From Oscillospiraceae bacterium (lineage in GTDB: Bacteria; Bacillota; Clostridia; Oscillospirales; Oscillospiraceae): 5,942 nucleotides of DNA. Below are positions 1 through 5,911 of the stretch, piece by piece. Numbering within the stretch: position 1 is the first letter of the stretch; each line of letters starts with the position of its first letter. The stretch covers positions 1 through 5,942 of the forward strand of contig JAEDIZ010000124.1 in assembly GCA_016296635.1 (NCBI GenBank), read 5' to 3'. The position numbers were made by a program, and so were the translations under genes. The notes under the pieces were generated by a model. The model worked only from the letters and a program-made list of their open reading frames with translations, was not told where the DNA came from and searched no databases.

Positions 1-351
1 AAAGTGGATTTGTGCAAAATTGATGATGAGAAGCGCAAAATAAGAAAAGAATATCTGCCACTGTATTTAGTAGGCATAGAAGTTGATGGGATAAACCCGA
101 ATGATATATCGAAATCGCTTCAAAACTTAGAGAGGTTAGGCCTGCTGACTATTGACTTTCTAAAGTGGAGTGGTAACGATGAAGTTTATAATAAGCTGAT
201 CGATAATAGCTTTATTGAATCTCTAAAAGTATGGGCAAATCAAGCAACTGGGGATTATTTTGTGGCAAAAGTAGAGGCTAAAGGACTGTTAGAACTCAAT
301 GATTTCGCAAGAGATTTTGCAAGGGTGTGTCTAAGGTGCTGTTATGCGTGA
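1..351 (+). CDS. C-terminal part of a DUF4393 (Abi-alpha-like) protein, cut by the left window edge
   Basis: The frame is open from base 1 to the TGA at 349-351, with no stop before the GTG at 4 and no ribosome binding site visible ahead of it, so this is most likely the 3' end of a longer gene. The visible 116 codons are soluble and mostly helical. A segment around SLQNLERLGLL (about 40 residues in) is followed by a YNKL stretch and a closing pattern of Gly, LEL, aromatic and FARVCL. This resembles the C-terminal end of DUF4393 proteins, which have a 'NLeRLGLI' strand and end in 'G.i.LT.fG..F...C'. DUF4393 proteins, including the Lactococcus Abi-alpha type, are linked to phage abortive infection, but their biochemistry is poorly known. 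The gene overlaps hsdS by 8 bases, which implies translational coupling within one operon. GC is low, about 28-37% on sampled lines. The family call is from memory of the pattern and is moderate; that the gene is real is much surer. Confidence 0.6.
   Translation, partial: KVDLCKIDDEKRKIRKEYLPLYLVGIEVDGINPNDISKSLQNLERLGLLTIDFLKWSGNDEVYNKLIDNSFIESLKVWANQATGDYFVAKVEAKGLLELNDFARDFARVCLRCCYA
333..338 (+). promoter_or_regulatory. Shine-Dalgarno site of hsdS, inside the upstream gene
   Basis: AAGGTG lies 5 bases before the ATG at 344 and 14 bases before the alternative ATG at 353. The spacing favours 344 as the start, even though the conserved HsdS opening (MKDSGI) begins at the second Met. Confidence 0.55.
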
Positions 352-1609
352 AATGAAAGACAGCGGGATTGCTTGGATTGGAGCAATGCCACGGGCGTGG
401 AAAATGAACACTATTGCTCAGATTTTCCTGCAAGTGAAATGCAAAAATACTGGGTTGCAGGAGAAAAATTTGCTTTCACTAAGCTATGGTAAAGTGAAGC
501 GAAAGAGCATTGACACGGTTGAGGGGCTGTTGCCGGAAAGCTTTGATGGATATAACATTATTGAAAAAGACGACATCGTTTTAAGACTCACCGATCTCCA
601 AAACGACCATACAAGTTTAAGGGTAGGCCTTGCAGAAGAACGAGGTATTATTACTTCAGCGTATTTGACAATAAGAAATCGCAGCAATTTCTGCCCTAAA
701 TACTTGTACTACTATTTACACTCTTTTGATATTGCAAAAGGCTTTTATGGTATGGGTGCAGGCGTAAGGCAGGGACTAAATTGGGACGGTGTCAAATGGT
801 TAAAGATTCTTGCACCCTCAGTACCGGAGCAGGAGCGCATTGCGGCGTTTTTGGATGCAGAGTGTGCCGAAATTGACGCTGTATTGGAAAAGACCCACGC
901 GTCCATTGAAGAATACAAAAAGCTGAAACAGGCGGTCATTACGCAGGCAGTCACCAAGGGCATCCGTGGCGATAGGCCGATGAAGAACAGCGGCATTGAA
1001 TGGATTGGGGACATTCCGGCGGAGTGGGATGTTGTGAGGATAAAAAACCTTTTTGATTATCGCAACGAGAGGAATTTTAAACCGCTTGAAGAAGTCAATT
1101 TAATCTCTCTTTATACTGACAAGGGTGTCGTTCAACATTGCGATTTAGATGAAACAACCGGCAATAAAGCATCTAATGCAGATGGATATAAACTGGTATA
1201 TGAAAATGATATTGTGGTAAATATCATTTTATGTTGGATGGGGGCAATTGGGAGGTCTGCATATTTTGGTGTTACAAGTCCCGCTTATGATGTGTATTCA
1301 CCAAAACAAAAGACAAATAGTAAATTCTATCACTATTTGTTCCGCACAAATGGATTCAGTGGCGACTGCTATAAGGTTGGCAGAGGGATTATGGCAATGA
1401 GGTGGAGAACCTACTCCGATCAATTCAGAGCAATAAAAGTGGTGTCTCCACCCCAAAGTGAGCAAGAAGAGATTGTTGAATATCTCGACGAAAAATGCGA
1501 GGGCATTGATGATTTGATTGCCAAAAAACAGCAATACCTCACCGAAATCGAAAACTACAAGAAATCCCTGATTTACGAGTATGTGACGGGCAAGAAGGAG
1601 GTCGTATAA
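344..1609 (+). CDS. hsdS: Type I restriction-modification specificity subunit HsdS
   Basis: HsdS recognises the bipartite target and anchors HsdM and HsdR in the type I complex. The 421-residue length is normal for the family. The protein is a clear tandem of two halves. MKDSGIAWIG at residues 4-13 is repeated as MKNSGIEWIG at 213-222. PEQERIAAFLDAECAEID (161-178) matches SEQEEIVEYLDEKCEGID (372-389), and each copy is followed by a long charged helix ending in AVTKGI or YVTGKK. The halves contain TRD1 (about 17-160), a central conserved helix (about 161-210), TRD2 (about 225-370) and a distal conserved helix (about 371-421). In family terms each TRD reads one half-site and the helices set the spacer length. 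The TRDs are mostly AT-rich (32-38% GC on most sampled lines, one TRD1 line at 50%), while the central conserved stretch is about 48-57%, as expected for exchangeable TRDs. The recognition sequence cannot be read from this. Start at 344 is preferred; 353 is possible. Confidence 0.96.
   Translation: MREMKDSGIAWIGAMPRAWKMNTIAQIFLQVKCKNTGLQEKNLLSLSYGKVKRKSIDTVEGLLPESFDGYNIIEKDDIVLRLTDLQNDHTSLRVGLAEERGIITSAYLTIRNRSNFCPKYLYYYLHSFDIAKGFYGMGAGVRQGLNWDGVKWLKILAPSVPEQERIAAFLDAECAEIDAVLEKTHASIEEYKKLKQAVITQAVTKGIRGDRPMKNSGIEWIGDIPAEWDVVRIKNLFDYRNERNFKPLEEVNLISLYTDKGVVQHCDLDETTGNKASNADGYKLVYENDIVVNIILCWMGAIGRSAYFGVTSPAYDVYSPKQKTNSKFYHYLFRTNGFSGDCYKVGRGIMAMRWRTYSDQFRAIKVVSPPQSEQEEIVEYLDEKCEGIDDLIAKKQQYLTEIENYKKSLIYEYVTGKKEVV
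353..382 (+). repeat. HsdS half-repeat, copy 1 (MKDSGIAWIG coding)
   Basis: This stretch codes the opening motif of the first HsdS half and matches 980-1009 at 24 of 30 bases in the same frame. It is an internal direct repeat of the two-TRD gene and could serve as short homology for TRD exchange. Confidence 0.8.
980..1009 (+). repeat. HsdS half-repeat, copy 2 (MKNSGIEWIG coding)
   Basis: This is the second copy of the repeat at 353-382 (24 of 30 bases identical). It opens with an in-frame ATG at codon 213, the point where a half-length HsdS could begin. No convincing ribosome binding site is seen in front of it, so internal initiation is not claimed. Confidence 0.8.
1595..1602 (+). promoter_or_regulatory. 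Strong Shine-Dalgarno site overlapping the end of hsdS
   Basis: AAGGAGGT is almost fully complementary to the 3' end of 16S rRNA and sits 7 bases before the ATG at 1610, inside the last codons of hsdS. It is the best ribosome binding site in the window and the main support for the 72-residue ORF being a real, well-translated gene. Confidence 0.85.
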
Positions 1610-1828
1610 ATGAATCCATTCTACAACATTTGGAACTATGACTATATTCAGCAGCAGGCGCAAATGCAGCACCATTTTTCGCAGGTCAAGCAGGTACAGG
1701 ACACAGCGAAGGCACTGTCTGATTTTCTGGACGGCTGCGACAAAATCGAGCCTGCCTATCAGCAGCAGGCAATGGCAGAGTTTTGTGCAGTTATCGCTGC
1801 GTATTTCAACAAGCACAACAGGGGATAA
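1610..1828 (+). CDS. Small hypothetical protein (72 aa) between hsdS and hsdR
   Basis: The ATG follows the hsdS stop codon with no gap (TAA then ATG), and a strong Shine-Dalgarno site lies 7 bases upstream, so the gene is surely translated with the hsd operon. I do not recognise an established function. Residues 1-12 are aromatic- and Asn-rich (MNPFYNIWNYDY). Residues 13-30 are Gln-rich; there are 11 Gln in total, at 14-30 and 51-53. Residues 26-42 and 49-68 look like two amphipathic helices broken at Pro48, with Asp31, Asp38, Asp41 and Asp44 making the first acidic. There is no signal peptide, membrane segment, Cys pair or DNA-binding motif; the two Cys (43, 59) are isolated. I have an unverified impression that similar short proteins occur in gut Clostridia. 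It is too short for an HsdM or TRD remnant and shares no motif with HsdS. A small helical partner of the restriction complex, or a simple passenger, would both fit. Confidence 0.85.
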   Translation: MNPFYNIWNYDYIQQQAQMQHHFSQVKQVQDTAKALSDFLDGCDKIEPAYQQQAMAEFCAVIAAYFNKHNRG

Positions 1829-1850
1829 CTTTACATAAGGGGAACGAATT

Positions 1851-4817
1851 ATGATCACCACCGAAAAGCGTTTTGAAGCGGATATAGAATCCTTCTTTCT
1901 CTCCCCGGCGGGCGGATATACCAAGGGTGCAGACACTTATGACGCCAAACAGGGGCTCTATGTGAATACCCTGATCGACTTTGTCCAGCGCACCCAGCCC
2001 AAGGAATGGGCACGATTTGAAAACGCCAATCAGGTGGACCCGGTGCGGAAGTTCTGCACAGCGTTCAACACGGCTTGCGAGACGGAGGGACTGCTCTCTG
2101 TCCTGCGTCACGGCTTCAAGCACCGTGGTCTGCGTTTTCGGGTGTGCTATTTTAAGCCGGAGTCTGCCCTGAATCAGGCGGCGGCTGCCCAGTGGGCGGC
2201 AAACACCATCGAGTGCTACCGCCAGTGGTACTTCTCTGCCGACACGAAAAAGAGCGTGGATATGGTGCTGGTGCTCAACGGTATCCCGGTATTCGCTTTT
2301 GAATTAAAAAACCAGTACACCGGACAAACAGTGGACGACGCCAAGCGGCAGTGGATGTATGACCGCGACCCGCGGGAGCTTTGCTTCCAGTTCAACAAGC
2401 GCATTCTGGCCTATTTCTGCGTGGATCACACCGAGGTGTGGATGACCACAAAGCTCGCCGGAAAGAACACCTATTTCCTGCCCTTTAACCAGGGGTCCAA
2501 CGGAGCCGGAAACGACGGCGGCAAGGGCAATCCGGCAAACCCAAACGGTTACCCGACAGCGTATCTGTGGGAGAATGTCTTTCAGAAGGACAGTATGATG
2601 GACATTGTCCAGAAGTTTATGAACCTGAAGGATGGCAAAACGCTGATTTTTCCGCGCTATCATCAGCTGGATGTGGTGCGCAAGCTGCTGGCCGATGTCC
2701 GACAGAACGGAGCCGGGCATAATTACCTGATCCAGCACAGCGCCGGAAGCGGCAAGTCCAACTCCATTGCGTGGACGGCTTACCGGCTGGCCTCGCTGTT
2801 CAATGAGGAGAACAAGCCGGTGTTCTCCAGCGTGGTCGTCGTTACTGACCGCACCGTGCTGGATGCGCAGCTGCAGGAGACCATTTCCGGCTTTGACCAC
2901 ACTCTCGGCGCTATTGAGACCATCGGGGAAGATAAGACCTCCAAGGACCTGCGGGACGCCATCAACGGCGGCGTGCGCATTATCGTCACCACCTTGCAGA
3001 AGTTCCCGGTCATCTATCAGGAAGTGGATAAAGTAGCGGGACGGAACTTTGCGATTATCGTAGACGAGGCCCATTCTTCCCAAACCGGCAGCTCGGCTCT
3101 GAAACTAAAAGCCGCCCTTGCGGATACGGAGGACGCTCTGCGGGAATACGCTGAGATCGAAGGCAAGGCCGAAGAAGAGCTGGACCCGGACGACTGCCTG
3201 ATGAGTGAAATGACCGTTCAGGGGCGGCATAAGAATCTGTCCTTCTTTGCCTTTACCGCAACACCCAAGGACAAGACGCTGGAATTGTTCGGCACGGAAT
3301 ATGAGGACGGCAGCTTTCATCCGTTCCACATTTACAGTATGCGGCAGGCCATTGAGGAAGGCTTTATTCTGGATGTGCTCCAGAACTATATGACCTATGA
3401 CACCTGCTTCAAAATCGTCAAAACCTCCGAAGATAATCCGGATGTGCCCGCCAGCCGAGCAGCTAAGGTGATCCGCAAATATCAGGAGCTGCATCCGTAT
3501 AACATCTCGCAGAAGGCACAGATCATCGTGGAGACCTTCCGGGAAACCACCCGAAACAAGATCGGCGGCAGGGGTAAAATGATGGTCATTACCTCGTCCC
3601 GCCTTGCGGCAGTGCGCTACTACCACGAGGTCAAACGCTACATAGAGGAGCAGAAGTACAACGATGTGCAGGTGCTGGTGGCCTTTTCGGGTGCTGTGCA
3701 GGACGGTGATGAGGAGTATACCGAGCCGAAATTGAATGTTCGTGCGGATGGAACGCACATCGCCGAAACGCAGACCAAGGCGGAATTCCACGACCATTTC
3801 AATGTGCTGATCGTTGCCGAGAAGTACCAGACCGGTTTTGACGAGCCGCTGCTGCACACGATGATCGTGGACAAGAAGCTGAAGGGCGTCAAAGCGGTGC
3901 AGACGCTGTCCAGATTGAATCGCACCTGCACCGGCAAGGTGGACACTTTCGTTCTCGATTTTGCCAACAAGAAAGAGGACATTTTGGAGGCGTTTCAGCC
4001 GTTCTATCAAGAAACCTCGCTTTCGCAGGAGGTCAACGCTGACCTGATCTATCAGACGCAGAAGGAGCTGCGGGGATTTGCGGTCTATAACGATGCAGAC
4101 ATTGAGGCATTCGCCAAGGAGTATTTCAGCACAGGCCGGCAGGATGCCCGGGCGATGGGGCGAATGACCAGTGTGTTGAAGCCGGTGGCAGACCGTTATA
4201 ATCAAAAAACGCCCAACGAGCGGTATCAGTTCCGCCGTCAGGTGCGCAATCTCATTAAGTGGTACGGCTATATTTCGCAGATCCTGCGGATGTTCGATAA
4301 GGAACTGCACAAGGAATATGTATTCTGTTGTTATCTGATCAATTTGCTGCCTGCGGAAACCACGGATATGGTGGACCTTGAGGGTAAGTTGAAGCTGGAA
4401 TACTACAAGCTGCAAAAGACCTTCGCCGGAAGCATTGAGCTGGAACAGGTGAAGGGTGTGTACGAACCGGCCAAGCAAAAGGGTGCAATGGGTCTGGATA
4501 CAAAGTCGCCGCTGGATGAGATCATCGCCAAGATCAACGAAAAGTACAAAGGTGAATTCACCGAGGGAGACAAAGTGCTGCTGACGGCTCTGCGCAGCCG
4601 TCTGATGGCCGACAAGAAGCTGACCAAGATGGCGCAGACCTCAGATCCGCAGATTTTTGTGGAAAGCATTTTCCCTAAGGCCTTCGGTGCAGCGGCTCAG
4701 GACAGCTATCTGGAATCGCAGGATACCTATACCTCGCTCTTTGAGGATCAGCACAAGTATAATGCCATAATGAGCGCATTGGCCGATGTGGTGTATCGGG
4801 AGATGAGGATGGGCTGA
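1851..4817 (+). CDS. hsdR: Type I restriction endonuclease subunit HsdR (nuclease-translocase)
   Basis: HsdR joins HsdM and HsdS and cuts unmethylated DNA after ATP-driven translocation. The 988-residue length is typical and all key motifs are present. The N-terminal RecB-like nuclease carries a PD-(D/E)xK core with Asp137, Glu151 and Lys153 (ELK), followed by a Gln167/Tyr170 motif. A Gly/Asn-rich linker (about 213-233) leads to the SF2 helicase pair: Walker A with GSGKS at 299-303, a VVVTDR strand (329-334), DEAH at 405-408, FTATP at 468-472, a second-domain segment EKYQTGFDEPLL (657-668), and the motif VI stretch QTLSRLNRT (684-692). The C-terminal helical part (about 720-988) ends with the conserved-looking region near SLFEDQHKYN. 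No frameshift or lost catalytic residue is visible, so the subunit should be active. AAGGGGA at 1837-1843, 7 bases before the ATG, supports this start; the gap from the small gene is only 22 bases. Sampled GC is about 48-60%, higher than the hsdS TRDs. The matching hsdM is outside the window. Confidence 0.97.
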   Translation: MITTEKRFEADIESFFLSPAGGYTKGADTYDAKQGLYVNTLIDFVQRTQPKEWARFENANQVDPVRKFCTAFNTACETEGLLSVLRHGFKHRGLRFRVCYFKPESALNQAAAAQWAANTIECYRQWYFSADTKKSVDMVLVLNGIPVFAFELKNQYTGQTVDDAKRQWMYDRDPRELCFQFNKRILAYFCVDHTEVWMTTKLAGKNTYFLPFNQGSNGAGNDGGKGNPANPNGYPTAYLWENVFQKDSMMDIVQKFMNLKDGKTLIFPRYHQLDVVRKLLADVRQNGAGHNYLIQHSAGSGKSNSIAWTAYRLASLFNEENKPVFSSVVVVTDRTVLDAQLQETISGFDHTLGAIETIGEDKTSKDLRDAINGGVRIIVTTLQKFPVIYQEVDKVAGRNFAIIVDEAHSSQTGSSALKLKAALADTEDALREYAEIEGKAEEELDPDDCLMSEMTVQGRHKNLSFFAFTATPKDKTLELFGTEYEDGSFHPFHIYSMRQAIEEGFILDVLQNYMTYDTCFKIVKTSEDNPDVPASRAAKVIRKYQELHPYNISQKAQIIVETFRETTRNKIGGRGKMMVITSSRLAAVRYYHEVKRYIEEQKYNDVQVLVAFSGAVQDGDEEYTEPKLNVRADGTHIAETQTKAEFHDHFNVLIVAEKYQTGFDEPLLHTMIVDKKLKGVKAVQTLSRLNRTCTGKVDTFVLDFANKKEDILEAFQPFYQETSLSQEVNADLIYQTQKELRGFAVYNDADIEAFAKEYFSTGRQDARAMGRMTSVLKPVADRYNQKTPNERYQFRRQVRNLIKWYGYISQILRMFDKELHKEYVFCCYLINLLPAETTDMVDLEGKLKLEYYKLQKTFAGSIELEQVKGVYEPAKQKGAMGLDTKSPLDEIIAKINEKYKGEFTEGDKVLLTALRSRLMADKKLTKMAQTSDPQIFVESIFPKAFGAAAQDSYLESQDTYTSLFEDQHKYNAIMSALADVVYREMRMG

Positions 4818-4865
4818 TTCAAACTACTTCATAAAATTTTAGATAACAGTATTGGTGGTGACACT
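4818..4865 (+). other. 48-base AT-rich gap between hsdR and the macro gene
   Basis: This short gap contains an AT-rich stretch (AAAATTTT near 4834) and the GGTGGTGA ribosome binding site at 4854-4861. No hairpin with a T-run (terminator) is seen. The only promoter-like pair, TTCAAA (4818) and GATAAC (4842), matches consensus poorly, and its expected transcript start would fall in the ribosome binding site, so read-through from hsdR is at least as likely. The gap marks a sharp rise in GC and is the likely edge of the restriction block. Confidence 0.5.
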
Positions 4866-5876
4866 ATGCCCCTTATCATCGTTCGCAACGACATCACGAA
4901 AATGCCCGTGGACGCCATTGTCAACGCGGCCAAGGAGTCCCTGCTGGGCGGAGGCGGGGTGGATGGGTGCATCCACCGGGCGGCGGGGCCGGAGCTGCTG
5001 GCCGAGTGCCGACGGCTTGGCGGCTGCAAAACCGGCGACGCCAAGATCACAAAAGCCTATCGTCTCCCCTGCCGGTATGTGATTCACACCGTTGGGCCTG
5101 TGTGGCGAGGCGGCGGGCATGGCGAGCGGGAGCAGCTGGCCTCCTGCTATCGGACGAGCCTGGCGCTGGCCCAGGCGCACAACTGCGAAACGGTGGCGTT
5201 CCCGCTGATCTCCTCCGGCATCTTCGGCTACCCCAAGGATCAGGCGCTGCGGGTGGCGGTGGACACCATCGGCGAGTTCCTGCTGGGCAGCGACATGACG
5301 GTCTACCTCGTCATTTTCGACCGCAACGCCTATCAGATCAGCGGCAAGCTGTTCGCCGACATCGCCGAGTACATCGACGACCACTATGTGGACGCCCACA
5401 CCGACACTCGCCGGGAGCGTCTGCGCGGGAGCTTTGACCTGCAAAGCCAGCCGCTGAGCGTCTACGAAGATGCCGCACCGCAGTACGCTTCAGCTTCCGT
5501 GGCCTCAGGCAACCTGGACGACCTGCTGGCGCATCTGGACGCCGGATTCTCGGAGACCCTGCTGAAGCTCATTGACCGCAGCGGCAAAAAGGATTCTGAA
5601 ATCTACAAAAAGGCCAATGTGGACCGCAAGCTGTTCTCCAAGATCCGCAACAATCCGGACTATAAGCCCTCCAAGTCCACGGCCATCGCCTTTGCCATCG
5701 CCCTGGAGCTGAACCTGGACGAGACCCGCGACCTCATCGCCCGGGCGGGCTATGCCCTCAGCGCCAGCAGCAAATTCGATGTGATCATCGAGTATTTCAT
5801 CGGGCGGAAAAAGTATGATATTTTTGAAATAAACGAGGCGCTGTTTGCGTTCGATCAGAGTTTATTGGGAGCGTGA
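4866..5876 (+). CDS. Macro-domain protein with C-terminal Xre-like HTH domain
   Basis: Macro domains bind ADP-ribose; MacroD/YmdB-type members remove ADP-ribose from proteins or deacetylate O-acetyl-ADP-ribose. Residues 1-170 form a MacroD-like domain: RNDITKMPVDAIVNAA (7-22), the loop LLGGGGVDG with Asp33 (26-34), IHRAAGPEL (36-44), KTGDAKIT (55-62), YVIHTVGPVW (71-80) and the phosphate-binding ISSGIFGYP (115-123). The usual NAAN is NAAK here: Lys23 (codon at 4932) replaces the Asn that, 10 residues before the catalytic Asp, matters in MacroD1, MacroD2 and YmdB. Residues about 171-215 look like a linker. Residues about 216-336 are helical, with an Xre-like helix-turn-helix: DSEIYKKA (243-250), then NVDRKLFSKIRNN (251-263). 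They end in a conserved-looking stretch, FDVIIEYFI (304-312) and EINEALFAFD (321-330). This C-terminal unit is familiar from Clostridia, also alone or joined to other domains, but its function is unknown. The start has GGTGGTGA 4 bases upstream. GC is about 65-77% on sampled lines, dropping to about 43% in the last 60 bases. A link to the restriction system is possible but unproven. Confidence 0.92.
   Translation: MPLIIVRNDITKMPVDAIVNAAKESLLGGGGVDGCIHRAAGPELLAECRRLGGCKTGDAKITKAYRLPCRYVIHTVGPVWRGGGHGEREQLASCYRTSLALAQAHNCETVAFPLISSGIFGYPKDQALRVAVDTIGEFLLGSDMTVYLVIFDRNAYQISGKLFADIAEYIDDHYVDAHTDTRRERLRGSFDLQSQPLSVYEDAAPQYASASVASGNLDDLLAHLDAGFSETLLKLIDRSGKKDSEIYKKANVDRKLFSKIRNNPDYKPSKSTAIAFAIALELNLDETRDLIARAGYALSASSKFDVIIEYFIGRKKYDIFEINEALFAFDQSLLGA
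4958..4977 (+). repeat. Perfect 8-bp inverted repeat within the macro gene
   Basis: GGTGGATG and CATCCACC flank a 4-base GGTG loop and code for the catalytic loop Val-Asp-Gly-Cys-Ile-His. The hairpin is real on paper but probably results from constrained codons in a GC-rich gene. Confidence 0.5.
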
Positions 5877-5877
5877 G

Positions 5878-5891
5878 AAAAATATATTTTT
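5878..5891. repeat. 14-bp perfect AT palindrome after the macro gene
   Basis: AAAAATATATTTTT is its own reverse complement and starts two bases after the macro stop codon. It stands out as a pure A+T patch next to a GC-rich gene. It is too AT-only for a strong terminator stem. It might be part of a promoter (TATAAC follows at 5891-5896) or a binding site, but no -35 box is seen. Confidence 0.45.
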
Positions 5892-5896
5892 ATAAC

Positions 5897-5902
5897 GAGG
5901 AG
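5897..5902 (+). promoter_or_regulatory. Shine-Dalgarno site of the last gene
   Basis: GAGGAG lies 9 bases before the ATG at 5912. It is the main reason to treat this short terminal stretch as a true gene start. Confidence 0.65.
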
Positions 5903-5911
5903 CGTAACACC

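Noticed and set aside
344..1609. HsdS as a phase-variable inverting gene
   Set aside because: No inverted repeats, silent hsdS fragment or recombinase is seen in the window; only the normal direct half-repeats are present.
2304..3083. A 259-codon open frame on the minus strand, opposite the hsdR nuclease and Walker A region
   Set aside because: It is an antisense shadow of hsdR with no recognisable domain and no supporting start context.
3105..4478. A 457-codon open frame on the minus strand, opposite hsdR
   Set aside because: It lies fully within hsdR, which has all its motifs; the antisense product shows no recognisable domain and is His/Leu/Val-rich, as expected for an antisense shadow of a coding gene.
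4818..4847. Possible sigma-A promoter (TTCAAA, 18 bases, GATAAC) before the macro gene
   Set aside because: Both boxes match only 4 of 6 consensus bases, and the predicted start would leave no room for the ribosome binding site.
4967..5437. A 156-codon plus-strand frame within the macro gene
   Set aside because: The product is Arg/Gly/Ala-rich low-complexity sequence typical of an out-of-frame reading of GC-rich DNA.
4839..5444. A 201-codon minus-strand frame opposite the macro domain
   Set aside because: The macro domain on the plus strand is unmistakable, and high GC readily leaves long open antisense frames.
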